Source of the DNA: Cryptomeria japonica
Lineage: Eukaryota > Streptophyta > Pinopsida > Cupressales > Cupressaceae
NCBI RefSeq assembly: GCF_030272615.1
Contig: NW_026728907.1
Coordinates: 280,001 to 310,000, forward strand
Direction of reading: 5' to 3'
DNA: 30,000 nt
Both the position numbers and the translations under genes were made by a program. Below the pieces are notes generated by a model, which was not told where the DNA came from, made no database searches, and saw only the letters and a list, made by a program, of their open reading frames with translations. How positions within the stretch are numbered: position 1 is the first letter of the stretch; every line of letters begins with the position of its first letter. Shown here one piece after another: positions 1 to 10,894 of this stretch.

Positions 1-679
1 GGTCACGTTTGTGTGCCCGAATTTCGCAAGGCAACCTCCATGGGACATGGAAAAGACTCGAGAAGAGAGCTCGCTCACGGGAGAGAGAAGCCAAGGAGAC
101 CACGAGAGTGCTGAGAGTGGGACAGCGCTGAATAGGCGGGAGAAGCCTGCGCGTATAAACGGAGATATATATCCAATTGCAACGAAGGAACGTGCCAAAG
201 ATCGAGAACAATGGCAGAAATGCTAGTAACGTGCACTTCGGGACCAACGCATCACCGGAAGACAACCGCCAAACATCGAAAGAGTCGCGATGCTCCGCAA
301 CCTACGTGCAAAGCGGTCGCACACCGGGTAAGGGAGTGAGAGCCCCAAACATAGCTGGGCGAGGCGCTCACTCCGCTCTTTAATATCTCGTTAATACCGC
401 CAAGGAAATGGCACAAGCACACACACACAAGCATCCTCGGAAGAGGACAGTTCGAGTGACAGGTCAAATCCAAGAGTTCCGAAGACTACCTCCAGGAACA
501 ATCGGGAACAAGACCGATTACAAGTCGTCGAGTCTGTTACTGGGCGAACACGAGATGCGCACAGGAAATCGATCAGCCCTCACAATGGCCCAAGGCCAGA
601 GATCGGACTGCTACGATTTACCCCAACAATCATCGTGCCACTCTTCGCAGAGAGGTGATAGACGCCAACGAGCCCGCGC
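1..679. other. Unassigned stretch upstream of the satellite
   Basis: I recognise no gene, RNA or transposon domain here. The open frames are short (at most 91 residues), overlap one another on both strands and show no known motif. The base composition is more mixed than in the satellite that follows, and no tandem period is visible. It could be a decayed transposon fragment or an old flank of the satellite array. A short CA microsatellite lies near 420. Confidence 0.5.
333..374. repeat. Short inverted repeat
   Basis: The arms GGAGTGAGAGCC (333-344) and GGCGCTCACTCC (363-374) pair at 11 of 12 positions around an 18-bp loop. It could form a hairpin. No neighbouring promoter or gene gives it a role, and a chance or relic structure is possible. 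Confidence 0.45.
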
Positions 680-1401
680 ATAGCAATCGAGGTGTAAAAA
701 GGGCGTTGAAGGCAGGAAGCCTGGACGAAAGAGGCTACGAGGTCACCTCGAAGCGGTCTAAGAATCGGGCGCACTTGGGGCGACTACCAGTGCCAACCCC
801 TTATCCCGCGGTGCGTCCGACACACAGAAATTTCCAAGGCGGCCAAGGAGCCTCCCCGCATAGCAATCGGGGTGTGAGGTTACGGATGCAGCATTGATAG
901 CAATCGAGGTGTGAGGCGAAGGATGCAGAAGTGAGAGCCGAGGGATGTAGCAGAGATAGCAATCGGGGTGTGTGATGCAGAAGAGATAGCAATCGAGGTG
1001 TGCGGTGGGAAGGGCCCAGCAGCCAGAATGCATGAAGCGACGGATGAAGCAGTGATGACAACCGGGCTGTGAGGAGAGGAGGGATGCAGCCAAGAAAGCA
1101 ATCAGGGCTCGAGGCAAGGGATGCATCAAGGATAGCAATCATGTTGTGAGGCGAGATTCCAAAGGCTAAACGTGAGAGGCTGCAGGGTCGACTCAGAGAG
1201 GTCTATGCATGTGAGAGGCTGAAAGCAAGGTCGACTCGGAGCGGTCTATGCATCGGGCGCGCTTGGGGCGACTACCAGTGCCAACCCCTTATCCCGCGAC
1301 GCGTCCGACAAAGAGAACGTTCCAAGGCGGCAGAGGAGGTTACCAGCCGAAGGATGCAGTAGCAATAACAGGTATAGTTCCGCGGCGGCCGAGAAGACTC
1401 A
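680..1401. repeat. Decayed edge of the 188-bp satellite
   Basis: The satellite word GCATAGCAATCGGGGTG, in variant forms, recurs irregularly near 680, 857, 897, 956, 985, 1096 and 1132. The other satellite block (CGACTACCAGTGCCAACC) appears near 780 and 1269. Spacing is irregular, and the stretch between about 890 and 1150 is a run of short 30-60 bp pieces around the first word. This looks like an old array edge that is no longer homogenised. It contains no credible coding sequence. Confidence 0.75.
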
Positions 1402-4400
1402 CCGCATAGGAATCGGGATGCGAGGCGAGGGATGCGGCGGGAAGGCCCCGACGGCTAAACGGAAGAGGCTGCAGGGCCGCCTCGGAATGGTCCAAGCATC
1501 GGATGCGATTGGGACGACTACCAGTGCCAACCCCTTATCCCGCGATGCGTCCGATACACAGATAGTTCCAAGGCGGCCGAGGAGCCTCACCGCATATCAA
1601 TCGGGGTGCGAGGCGAGGGATGGGGCGGGAAGGCCCCAACGGCTAGACGGAAGAGGCTTCAGGGCCACCTCGGAATGGTCCAAGCATCGGACGCGCTTGG
1701 GGCGACTGCCAGTGCCAACCCCTTATCCCGCGATGCGTCCGATACACAGATGGTTCCAAGGCGGCCGAGGAGCCTCACCGCATAGCAATCGGGGGTGCGA
1801 GGCGAGGGATGGGGCGGGAAGGCCCCAACGGCTAGACGGAAGAGGCTTCAGGGCCGCCTAGGAATGGTCCAAGCATCGGACACGCTTGGGGCGACTACCA
1901 GTGACAGCCCCCTATCCCGCGATGCGTCCGATACGAAGATGGTTCCAAGGCGGCCGAGGAGCCTCACCGCATAGCAATCGGGGTGCGAGGTGGGGGATGC
2001 GGCGAGATGGCCCCAACGGCTAGACGGAAGAGGCCACAGGGCCGCGTCGGAATAGTCCAAGCATCGGACGCGCTTGGGGCGACTACCAGTGACAACCCCT
2101 TATCCCGCGATGCGTCCGATACGAAGATAGTTCCAAGGCGGCCGAGGAGCCTCACCGCATAGCAATCGGGGTGCGAGGTGGGGGATGCGGCGAGATGGCC
2201 CCAACGGCTAGACGGAAGAGGCTGCAGGGCCGCCTCGGAATAGTCCAAGCATCGGACGCGCTTGGGGCCACTACCAGTGACAACCCCTTATCCCGCGATG
2301 CGTCCGATACGAAGATAGTTCCAAGGCGGCCGAAGAGCCTCACCGCATAGCAATCGGGGTGCGAGGTGGGGGATGCGGCGAGATGGCCCCAACGGCTAGA
2401 CGGAAGAGGCCACAGGGCCGCCTCGGAATAGTCCAAGCATCGGACGCGCTTGGGGCGACTACCAGTGACAACCCCTTATCCCGCGATGCGTCCGATACGA
2501 AGATAGTTCCCAGGCGGCCGAGGAGCCTCACCGCATAGCAATCGGGGTGCGAGGCGAGGGATGCGGCGAGATGGCCCCAAAGGCTAGACGGAAGAGGCTG
2601 CAGGGCTGCCTCGGAATAGTCCAAGCATCGGACGCGCTTGGGGCGACTACCACTGCCAACCCCTTATCCCGCGATGCGTCCGATACACAGATAGTTCCGA
2701 GGCGGCCGAGGAGGTGGGGGATGCAGCGAGATGGCCCCAACGGCTAGACGGAAGAGGCTGCAGGGCCGCCTCGGAATAGTCCAAGCATCGGACGCGCTTG
2801 GGGCGACTACCAGTGACAACCCCTTATCCCGCGATGCGTCCGATACACAGATAGTTCCGAGGCGGCCAAGGAGCCTCACCGCATAGCAATCGTGGTGCGA
2901 GGTGGGGGATGCGGCGAGATGGCCCCAACGGCTAGACGGAAGAGGCTGCAGGGCCGCCTCGGAATGGTCCAAGCATCGGATGCGCTTGGGGCGACTACCA
3001 CTGCCAACCCCTTATCCCGCGATGCGTCCGATACACAGATAGTTCCAAGGCGGCCGAGGAGCCTCACAGCATAGCAATCAGGGTGCGAGGCGAGGGATGC
3101 GGCGAGAAAGCCCCAACGGCTAGAGGGAAGAGGCTTCAGGTCCGCCTCGGAATGGTCCAAGCATCGGACGCGCTTGGGGCGACTACCAGTGACAACCCCT
3201 TATCCCGCGACGCGTCCGATACACAGATAGTTCCAAGGCGGCCGAGGAGCCTCACCGCATAGCAATCGGGGTGCGAGGCGAGGGATGCGGCGAGAAGGAC
3301 CCAACGGCTAAACGGAAGAGGCTTCGGGGCCGCCTCGGAATGGTCCAAGCATCGGACGCGCTTGGGGCGACTACCAGTGACAACCCCTTATCCCGCGACG
3401 CGTCCGATACACAGATAGTTCCAAGGCGGCCGAGGAGCCTCACCGCATAGCAATCGGGGTGCGAGGCGAGGGATGCGGCGAGAAGGACCCAACGGCTAGA
3501 CGGAAGAGGCTTCGGGGCCGCCTCGGAATGGTCCAAGCATCGGACGCGCTTGGGGCGACTACCAGTGACAACCCCTTATCCCGCGACGCGTCCGATACAC
3601 AGATAGTTCCAAGGCGGCCGAGGAGCCTCACCGCATAGCAATCGGGGTGCGAGGCGAGGGATGCGGCGAGAAGGACCCAACGGCTAGACGGAAGAGGCTT
3701 CGGGTCCGCCTCGGAATGGTCCAAGCATCGGACGCGCTTGGGGCGACTACCAGTGACAACCCCTTATCCCGCGACGCGTCCGATACACAGATAGTTCCAA
3801 GGCGGCCGAGGAGCCTCACCGCATAGCAATCGGGGTGCGAGGCGAGGGATGCGGCGAGAAGGACCCAACGGCTAGACGGAAGAGGCTTCGGGTCCGCCTC
3901 GGAATGGTCCAAGCATCGGACGCGCTTGGGGCGACTACCAGTGACAACCCCTTATCCCGCGACGCGTCCGATACACAGATAGTTCCAAGGCGGCCGAGGA
4001 GCCTCACCGCATAGCAATCGGGGTGCGAGGCGAGGGATGCGGCGAGAAGGACCCAACGGCTAGACGGAAGAGGCTTCGGGTCCGCCTCGGAATGGTCCAA
4101 GCATCGGACGCGCTTGGGGCGACTACCAGTGACAACCCCTTATCCCGCGACGCGTCCGATACACAGATAGTTCCGAGGCGGCCGAGGAGCCTCACCGCAT
4201 AGCAATCGGGGTGCGAGGCGAAGGATGCGGCGAGAAGGACCCAACGGCTAGACGGAAGAGGCTTCGGGTCCGCCTCGGAATGGTCCAAGCATCGGACGCG
4301 CTTGGGGCGACTACCAGTGACAACCCCTTATCCCGCGACGCGTCCGATACACAGATAGTTCCAAGGCGGCCGAGGAGCCTCACCGCATAGCAATCGGGGT

Positions 4401-5510
4401 GCGAGGCGAGGGATGCGGCGAGAAGGACCCAACGGCTAGACGGAAGAGGCTTCAGGGCCGCCTCGGAATGGTCCAAGCATCGAACGCGCTTGGGGCGACT
4501 ACCAGTGACAACCCCTTATCCCGCGACGCGTCCGATACACAGATAGTTCCGAGGCGGCCGAGGAGCCTCACCGCATAGCAATCGGGGTGCGAGGCGAGGG
4601 ATGCGGCGAGAAGGACCCAACGGCTAGACGGAAGAGGCTTCAGGGCCGCCTCGGAATGGTCCAAGCATCGGACGCGCTTGGGGCGACTACCAGTGACAAC
4701 CCCTTATCCCGCGACGCGTCCGATACACAGATAGTTCCGAGGCGGCCGAGGAGCCTCACCGCATAGCAATCGGGGTGCGAGGCGAGGGATGCGGCGAGAA
4801 GGACCCAACGGCTAGACGGAAGAGGCTTCAGGGCCGCCTCGGAATGGTCCAAGCATCGGACGCGCTTGGGGCGACTACCAATGACAACCCCTTATCCCGC
4901 GACGCGTCCGATACACAGATAGTTCCGAGGCGGCCGAGGAGCCTCACCGCATAGCAATCGGGGTGCGAGGCGAGGGATGCGGCGAGAAGGACCCAACGGC
5001 TAGACGGAAGAGGCTTCAGGGCCGCCTCGGAATGGTCCAAGCATCGGACGCGCTTGGGGCGACTACCAGTGACAACCCCTTATCCCGCGACGCGTCCGAT
5101 ACACAGATAGTTCCGAGGCGGCCGAGGAGCCTCACCGCATAGCAATCGGGGTGCGAGGCGAGGGATGCGGCGAGAAGGACCCAACGGCTAGACGGAAGAG
5201 GCTTCAGGGCCGCCTCGGAATGGTCCAAGCATCGGACGCGCTTGGGGCGACTACCAGTGACAACCCCTTATCCCGCGACGCGTCCGATACACAGATAGTT
5301 CCGAGGCGGCCGAGGAGCCTCACCGCATAGCAATCGGGGTGCGAGGCGAGGGATGCGGCGAGAAGGACCCAACGGCTAGACGGAAGAGGCTTCAGGGCCG
5401 CCTCGGAATGGTCCAAGCATCGGACGCGCTTGGGGCGACTACCGTTGCCAACCCCTTATCCCGTGATGCGTCTGATACACAGATAGTTCCGAGGCGGCCG
5501 AGGAGCCTCA
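1402..5510. repeat. 188-bp satellite array, about 22 units
   Basis: The phase word CCGCATAGCAATCGGGG recurs every 188 bp, for example at 2155, 2343, 2531, 3256, 3444 and so on to 5511. One unit near 2714 has a 28-bp deletion that removes the phase word, giving a 348-bp step from 2531 to 2879. Two variant blocks are visible. Units at about 1970-2980 carry GAGATGGCCCC; those from about 3290 onwards carry GAGAAGGACCC. Within the second block, GGGTCCGCC units cluster at about 3700-4270 and CAGGGCCGCC units at about 4450-5400, so neighbours are most alike. The minus strand has 70-94-residue open frames at the same period, caused by the repeat itself. The word content is shared with the TATA-bearing units that follow, which suggests common origin. 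Confidence 0.95.
5208..5311. repeat. Nested inverted repeat within a 188-bp unit (representative)
   Basis: Left arm 5208-5240 and right arm 5279-5311 are both 33 bp. The outer 13 bp (GGCCGCCTCGGAA / TTCCGAGGCGGCC) and inner 10 bp (ATCGGACGCG / CGCGTCCGAT) pair perfectly, separated by an unpaired 10-by-10 stretch; the central loop is 38 bp. The same layout recurs in the other units. Many have TTCCAAGG in place of TTCCGAGG on the right arm, and earlier units have GATGCGTCCGAT in place of GACGCGTCCGAT. The symmetry is seen directly; any role (cruciform, protein dyad site, or relic of a foldback element) is inference. Confidence 0.85.
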
Positions 5511-5774
5511 CCGCATAGCAATCGGGTTGCGAGGCAGATTATTGGGAAGGGAACCCCCTGGGATGCGGCTCAAGCAGTGCCCAAAGGGACTGGAATGCGG
5601 AATCACATCGAGAGACCCAAATGCTATACGAGGGCTCAAATCGAATTATCGATTTGGCCACGACATGGACGCATCGGAACGACTACCTTTGCCGAACCAC
5701 TCGCAATTGCATCCATACCGAAACCAATAGACATTTCCGTTAGAGCCCTCGCATAGCATTCGGGAATCTCGCAT
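5511..5774. repeat. Diverged junction between satellite and TATA-bearing units
   Basis: The last satellite phase word (5511) runs into sequence that keeps the satellite order in weakened form: CGACTACC near 5680 and CGCATAGCATTCGGGA near 5749. It resembles the equivalent part of the downstream units at about 12100-12210. It appears to be the upstream part of a long TATA-bearing unit, whose TATA box has been separated from it by the retrotransposon. Confidence 0.7.
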
Positions 5775-5862
5775 GCCCCTCTAAATCGACCAATGCTGGC
5801 GCTCAATGAAAATCCGAGCGCTACCACCGTTCGAGCGCCAGCATTGGTCGAGTTAGAGGGGC
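5775..5862. repeat. 30-bp inverted repeat upstream of the interrupted TATA box
   Basis: The arms 5775-5804 and 5833-5862 pair at 29 of 30 positions around a 28-bp loop containing AATCCGAGCG. The right arm ends 32 bp before the point where TATATAAG would follow if the retrotransposon were absent. Two downstream units have a diverged inverted repeat at the same distance from their TATA boxes. The element could be a dyad binding site or could form a hairpin in RNA; the sequence does not decide between these. Confidence 0.9.
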
Positions 5863-5889
5863 ACGGGGGAGAATGCTCCAGTCAACACC

Positions 5890-5894
5890 TCCCC
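5890..5894. repeat. Target site duplication, left copy (TCCCC)
   Basis: This 5-bp sequence directly abuts the TG of the 5' LTR and is repeated exactly after the CA of the 3' LTR. Five base pairs is the usual duplication for Ty3/gypsy integrases. The joined empty site would read as the CCCC-TATATAAG core found in every neighbouring repeat unit. Confidence 0.95.
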
Positions 5895-6842
5895 TGTAAC
5901 GGGTCTGCATTGGGCAGAATACTTGCACAGTTTTTGGATCGGGTCCAGCCTTAGTGGGGTTCCATTTTGCATCGGAACTCTTTCTTTTGCATAGCCGACA
6001 TGGAATTGGTGTTTCACACAGCCGACTTAATTCATTTCATCGGCGGGGCCGATATGTTTTATTTCCTTGGCGGGGGCCGACATGGGACTTGGCCGATGTT
6101 CTTCTTAGCGCGGACTTAACTCATATGAGTCCGGACCTATATGGGCGCTAATTTTCCATTAGCGGGATTCCTTTTGGGCCGGCCCTATCCGCCCAACGGC
6201 TCTTTTATTTGGGTCCGACCCTCCAGTATATAAGATGAGCGGGATGCTCATTCTTGGCAGGAAAGCAGAAGCAGATTCAGAATCAGGATCATCAGCGATC
6301 AAGCATTCGGCAGCGAGCAGACGAGCAGACAGATGCGAGTCTTCGGCGTCGCAAGTCTGAGTGCGAGTATTGCAGCGAGGGACTTTATTGCTCAGGCGAG
6401 CATTGGGGTCTTGTGACTTGGCGATCTGGCACCTCGAGGAGCTAACTGGTTCTCCTCTCGAGCGAGCCGATCCCAGTCTGAGTCGAAGGGACTCTTTGTA
6501 ACCTGTTCGAGTCAGATTGGCTGGCTGGGCAATCCATTTGGGGGCGACCGGTATTTCTCAATACCGAGTTCTATCCAGCATTGTAATCTTTGAGGATAAT
6601 AATAAAGGATATGGGCACCTCGCCCCACCTTTGAATGTTGTGTTGTCTATTTTATTCCGCATTGCATCGTATCCTTTTATGCATTCTGGGAGCAAGTCGA
6701 TCTGCATTTTCATTGTGCATTCCGCTTTAGCGCAATATTGGAAGGGACGAGGCGTAGGCCGAAGGTCTCTGACCTTGAACGGATCCGAGTCGGGTCGGGA
6801 CTTGTCGGTGCCGCACAGGCTTAACTCCCAAAGCCCGTGACA
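5895..6842 (+). repeat. 5' LTR (948 bp)
   Basis: Starts TGTAAC and ends GTGACA, and matches the 3' LTR base for base when read line by line (constant offset of 5,000 bp). U3 runs from 5895 to the start site expected about 30 bp after the TATA box (near 6260). R should extend to shortly after the AATAAA at 6601, and the remainder is U5. U3 contains several GCCGAC/GGGCCGA words and a perfect 12-bp palindrome ACTCATATGAGT near 6119. The open frames of 63-107 residues inside it are not considered real, since they are simply duplicated in the other LTR. Confidence 0.95.
6227..6234 (+). promoter_or_regulatory. LTR TATA box (TATATAAG)
   Basis: A consensus plant RNA polymerase II TATA box in U3 of the 5' LTR, 332 bp after the LTR start; genomic RNA should begin near 6255-6265. 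The copy at 11227-11234 in the 3' LTR is identical and could drive transcription into the downstream repeats. Confidence 0.8.
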
Positions 6843-6844
6843 GT

Positions 6845-6861
6845 TGGTATCAGAGCTTCGG
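6845..6861 (+). other. Primer binding site for initiator Met-tRNA
   Basis: TGGTATCAGAGC starts two bases after the LTR end. It is complementary to the 3' end of plant initiator methionine tRNA, the usual primer for minus-strand DNA synthesis in plant Ty3/gypsy and Ty1/copia elements. Confidence 0.95.
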
Positions 6862-6890
6862 ATCAGATCTGGGGCTGTGCAGATCGAGAG

Positions 6891-9800
6891 ATGGCAGATA
6901 CAGATAGTCAGCATGAAGTGGAGGTCGTGCAACCTGAGAGTAAGGCTGCGAAGGTGTCTTCGAAGGGGAAAGATCCGAAGCACCGCGATTGGCTCCAAGA
7001 CCATGAAAATCGACTCGAGGACTTGGAACAGTCCGACCTCGAGGAGCGCATGACGGCAGAGTGGTCGAAGCTGGCGGAACAGATAGAGTCTTTGAGGGAA
7101 GAGATCCGCTTCCTCAAAGAGGGGCAACAGATCTTCCATTCGTTGTTGCAGGGAGGAACGCATGGTTCTAAGGCAACTCGAGTTGGAACTTATGACGGTG
7201 AGCGCGATGACAAGGCACTTGATAATTTCTTCTGGGATGTTGAGGAGTACCTGTCGTGTGCACCGAAGACGTCTGATGAGGCACAGGTCAAGGATATTGC
7301 AACATACCTTACCGGCAGTGCGAAGCTGTGGTGGCGAACGCATCAGGCAGATGAACGCGCTGGGAAGACGGTGAAACCGATCAAGTCCTGGGCTGACTTG
7401 AAGGCAGCGCTTCATGATCAATTCCGACCTGGGAATTCGGATTGGATCATCCGATCCAGGTTCGATGAACTCAAGCATACTGGCACTATTCGAGAGTATG
7501 TCAAGGCATTTCAGGTGTTGGATTTGGAATGCACCAAGTTGAGCGACTTCGAGAAGTTATTCCTCTTCACTAAGGGTCTGCAACCCTGGGCGAAGGATGA
7601 GCTGAGGAGACAGAAAGTTCAGACTTTGGCCGAGGCGATCACAGTTGCGGATGGGCTGCTCGATTATAAGGGCGATGCAGCTAGGGGCTTTGGTGGAGCT
7701 CGAACAGACTACAAGAAGAACTTCCGCCGGAAAGAAAAGAAGGGAGGCGGACCTCCTTCTGATCCTAACGGCGAGCCCAGGAAGAAGAAACCGAAGAAGT
7801 CGAATGGAGAAGGCAACCCGAAGAAGAAAGATCACACACAGACTGAGAAGAAGAAGGATCGTGATCCAGGGTGTTTCATCTGTGGCAAAGATGATCACTG
7901 GGCACGGAGCTGTCCAGATCGGAGTAGGATCAACGCGCTGTTGTTCGAGGAGAAGAAGTTGCCCGCAATGAGCACCTTGCAACTCCTGAATGCAGTGCAA
8001 CATTCTACCGAAGTGGCCGATAAGCACGAGTTGTGTTTTGTGGAGACTTTCTTTGGCAACAAGAAGGTGCTAGCTATGGTGGATTCAGGTGCCACCCACA
8101 ACTACATCTCCGCATCCCGAGCGAAGAAGCTTGGACTCAAGATCGAGCCTACTACAAATCAGTTCAAGGCGGTGACCGCACCCGCGCAGCAGGTGAGCGG
8201 TGAGATCCATAAGGAAGTCATCCGAGTTGGGTCGTGGCAGGGTGTGCTTGATTTGATCGCCATTGGAATGAATGAGTTCGATCTCATACTCGGGCAGGAG
8301 TTCTTGAGGTCGGCATCAGCAGCTGTGGTGCCACACTTGAGCTGTTTGCTGATATTGGATCCGAGCAGACCAAGTATGGTTCCGATGATGAAGAGCGTGG
8401 AACAGGATCTCCTGTTGAATGCGCTCAGTGCTAAGCAGGTTGGCAAGGGAAGGCAGGAGGAGTTGTTTTTGGCCGCACTGATTGGAGATTGGGATGAAGG
8501 AGAGTCGTCAGGACCCTCTAACACCTCGGCGATCCAGGATGTGTTGTCCGAGTTTGCGGATGTTATGACAGACCAGCTCCCAGCTGTGTTACCACCGAGG
8601 AGGCACGTTGATCACAGGATCGAACTGGAGTCAGGGGCAAGACCACCAGCGAAGGCTCCTTATCGACTCTCCGCACCAGAGATGGAAGAGTTGAGGAAGC
8701 AGTTGGCAGAGCTCGCTGAGGCAGGATACTTGCGTCCCTCCAGATCACCTTATGCTGCTCCAGTATTGTTCCAGCGCAAGAAGGATGGAAGCCTTCGGAT
8801 GTGTGTGGACTATCGAGCTTTGAACAAGCTCACCATCAAGAACAAGTATCCGTTACCTCTCATAGCGGATAGCTTTGATCGACTGGTCGATGCAAGAGTG
8901 TTCACCAAGTTGGACCTGAGGCAGGGTTACTATCAGATCAGGATCGCGCCAGGTGATGAGGAGAAGACCGCGATCACGACGAGGTATGGTAGCTATGAAT
9001 TCTTGGTTATGCCTTTTGGTCTCACTAACGCTCCTGCAACCTTCAGCACCTTGATGAACGATGTGTTTCGCTCATTATTGGACAAGTGCGTTGTTGTGTA
9101 TCTGGATGACATTTTGGTATACAGTCGAGACATGGAGGAACACAAGCGGCACCTTCAGGAGGTGTTTGCTTTGTTGAGAGAACATCAGCTGTTCGCAAAG
9201 AAGGAAAAGTGTGCTTTTGCGCAGGAGGAAGTGCCGTTTCTGGGCCATATTCTTGGTCATGGCCAGATCCGACCAGACCCGGAGAAGCTTCAGGCAATCC
9301 GAGACTGGGAGCCGCTTCGCAATGTGCATGAGGTGAGACAGTTCCTTGGTTTAGCTAACTACTATCGCAAGTTTGTAGCAGGCTATTCCCGGATTGCGAG
9401 CCCCTTGACGGATCTGTTGAAGAAGGACCGCGGATGGAAATGGGGCGATAAGCAGCAGACAGCATTTGAGTTGCTGAAAAGAGTTTTGATAGAGAGATCA
9501 GCTCTTACTGTACCGAACCGGGGCGAGACGACATCGAAGGATGTCTTGCTTGGCCTGTATGAGTTCGAAAGGATTAGGCGGGACAAAACAAAGCAGCCAA
9601 AGGAACCGTTGGGGAACGACTTCCTTACCAACACTCGAACCACCAGTCTTTTGTTCCGACGACTGAGAGGAGGCTCAGCCCGACTTTATGTGGATTTCGA
9701 GATCTTGACAGGGTCCGCCGAGTTGCCAGACATCTACTCGGAGGTAGACATCTTGGATAGATGGGAGAACAGCGGAGTCATCTCCTTGAGAGATTTGCTA

Positions 9801-10814
9801 GTTCTCGGTTCTGGAGGAGAATTTCGATCGGAAGACTACCCCCGTGCATCCGAGCTCGTGGCAAGTTGTTCGGAAGCTTTGCAACGTTGGGTCTGGATGG
9901 AACAGCCAGAAGCCAAGGCAGATCCTTTCAGCGCCAAACTGGATCAGTTGACGGAATTGTTGGCACACAAGTTTGTTTGCAAGCCGGTAGGAGCAGAGCC
10001 GCAGGGGTTGGCCTGCTTGGACGATGTTAAGATCGTCGCAGCTAGGGAAGTCATGAATCAAGACATTCCCGAGGTGAGCACCAAGATGAGATTGGGCACC
10101 TTACGTTTGATAAACCAGCATGCGAATGATGAAGAAGAATCCCGACCTACCCGGGATGTCATGGCTAGAGGAGGTGGATCGCAGGGCGATGTCACTTCTC
10201 CTGAACAGGCACAGGCAGGAAGTTTCACTTCAGCATCCCTCACTTTCAGGAGACAAGAAGGGGGACCTGTTCAGTTACACATTGATACCTTTCCAGACTT
10301 CATTGGGTTCAATGAGGCTCTTTGTGAAGATGATATCTTCACCACTTGGGATCGACAGGGAATAATCCGTTATGGCGACTTGATGTCGATCGGAGGTAGC
10401 ACCAATCTATCCGACGAAAAGAGTACTCGGAAATCCTTGGAAATCATGGCGAGTTGTTCTGAGGCCGTGGATCACTGGACCTGGGAGGAACATGAGACAA
10501 GGCCGTATGAACCACTTTGGGACAGATTGCTTCGTCTACCCGGCGAAGTCTTTGGTCCAGATGACGAAGATCTGATAAGAAATATTCCGAACAGAGGCCC
10601 GGCGAATGTGTTGGACAATCCGGACCGCAGAGTCAGCCAGGTCCTTGCAATGCGAACACGAGGAGGAGGCAAGAACGGCATCCGTGAGTTCTTGGTGATG
10701 TTCGAAGGACAGGGACGCGACTCCGCTTCCTGGGAACGCAGTGAGTCGTTATGGCGAGACGAGGAGATAATCATGGAATTCCTCTCCAGGAGGAACCCGC
10801 CCAGACAGGAGTAG
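6891..10814 (+). CDS. Gag-protease-reverse transcriptase-chromodomain polyprotein lacking RNase H and integrase
   Basis: A single 1,307-residue frame. I start at the ATG at 6891, 35 bp after the primer site core; the frame is open further upstream, but only from a GTG inside the LTR. Residues ~30-85 are charged and helical (likely coiled coil). ~105-257 match retrotransposon Gag. ~270-325 are lysine-rich. 328-341 form a CX2CX4HX4C zinc knuckle. D398-S-G-A is the protease active site. Reverse transcriptase spans ~591-870, with D675 (LDL) and YLDD at 737-740, followed by the usual connection region. Family resemblance stops near residue 876, just where RNase H should begin. No RNase H, integrase HHCC or DDE motif follows. 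Instead come two copies of an unrecognised ~100-residue domain (~919-1028 and ~1116-1220) and a chromodomain-like end (~1246-1307, W1281). It presumably forms particles and copies RNA, while integrase comes from another element. Confidence 0.95.
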   Translation: MADTDSQHEVEVVQPESKAAKVSSKGKDPKHRDWLQDHENRLEDLEQSDLEERMTAEWSKLAEQIESLREEIRFLKEGQQIFHSLLQGGTHGSKATRVGTYDGERDDKALDNFFWDVEEYLSCAPKTSDEAQVKDIATYLTGSAKLWWRTHQADERAGKTVKPIKSWADLKAALHDQFRPGNSDWIIRSRFDELKHTGTIREYVKAFQVLDLECTKLSDFEKLFLFTKGLQPWAKDELRRQKVQTLAEAITVADGLLDYKGDAARGFGGARTDYKKNFRRKEKKGGGPPSDPNGEPRKKKPKKSNGEGNPKKKDHTQTEKKKDRDPGCFICGKDDHWARSCPDRSRINALLFEEKKLPAMSTLQLLNAVQHSTEVADKHELCFVETFFGNKKVLAMVDSGATHNYISASRAKKLGLKIEPTTNQFKAVTAPAQQVSGEIHKEVIRVGSWQGVLDLIAIGMNEFDLILGQEFLRSASAAVVPHLSCLLILDPSRPSMVPMMKSVEQDLLLNALSAKQVGKGRQEELFLAALIGDWDEGESSGPSNTSAIQDVLSEFADVMTDQLPAVLPPRRHVDHRIELESGARPPAKAPYRLSAPEMEELRKQLAELAEAGYLRPSRSPYAAPVLFQRKKDGSLRMCVDYRALNKLTIKNKYPLPLIADSFDRLVDARVFTKLDLRQGYYQIRIAPGDEEKTAITTRYGSYEFLVMPFGLTNAPATFSTLMNDVFRSLLDKCVVVYLDDILVYSRDMEEHKRHLQEVFALLREHQLFAKKEKCAFAQEEVPFLGHILGHGQIRPDPEKLQAIRDWEPLRNVHEVRQFLGLANYYRKFVAGYSRIASPLTDLLKKDRGWKWGDKQQTAFELLKRVLIERSALTVPNRGETTSKDVLLGLYEFERIRRDKTKQPKEPLGNDFLTNTRTTSLLFRRLRGGSARLYVDFEILTGSAELPDIYSEVDILDRWENSGVISLRDLLVLGSGGEFRSEDYPRASELVASCSEALQRWVWMEQPEAKADPFSAKLDQLTELLAHKFVCKPVGAEPQGLACLDDVKIVAAREVMNQDIPEVSTKMRLGTLRLINQHANDEEESRPTRDVMARGGGSQGDVTSPEQAQAGSFTSASLTFRRQEGGPVQLHIDTFPDFIGFNEALCEDDIFTTWDRQGIIRYGDLMSIGGSTNLSDEKSTRKSLEIMASCSEAVDHWTWEEHETRPYEPLWDRLLRLPGEVFGPDDEDLIRNIPNRGPANVLDNPDRRVSQVLAMRTRGGGKNGIREFLVMFEGQGRDSASWERSESLWRDEEIIMEFLSRRNPPRQE

Positions 10815-10882
10815 ATTTCTGGGTCAATGCCTCCCAGTGCTTTGTGCAGGGGTGCTGGCGTCGAGGGCGCCGCCACTAGTTT

Positions 10883-10894
10883 AGTGGGGGAGGA
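10883..10894 (+). other. Polypurine tract
   Basis: AGTGGGGGAGGA lies directly against the TG of the 3' LTR, where plus-strand DNA synthesis is primed. The 68 bp between the stop codon and this tract hold no recognisable feature. Confidence 0.9.

Noticed and set aside
2152-5416. Minus-strand open frames of 70-94 residues at 188-bp intervals
   Set aside because: They repeat with the satellite period and vary as satellite DNA does; no start context, motif or codon pattern suggests genes.
680-5510. CRISPR array
   Set aside because: Units are contiguous near-identical satellites with no unique spacers, and the setting is a plant nuclear genome.
6837-6890. Upstream extension of the polyprotein from position 6837
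   Set aside because: It begins at a GTG inside the LTR and runs through the tRNA primer site; the first ATG is at 6891.
6558-7478. 306-residue minus-strand open frame
   Set aside because: It lies opposite the LTR and the gag coding region, which has clear motifs on the plus strand; it is a shadow frame.
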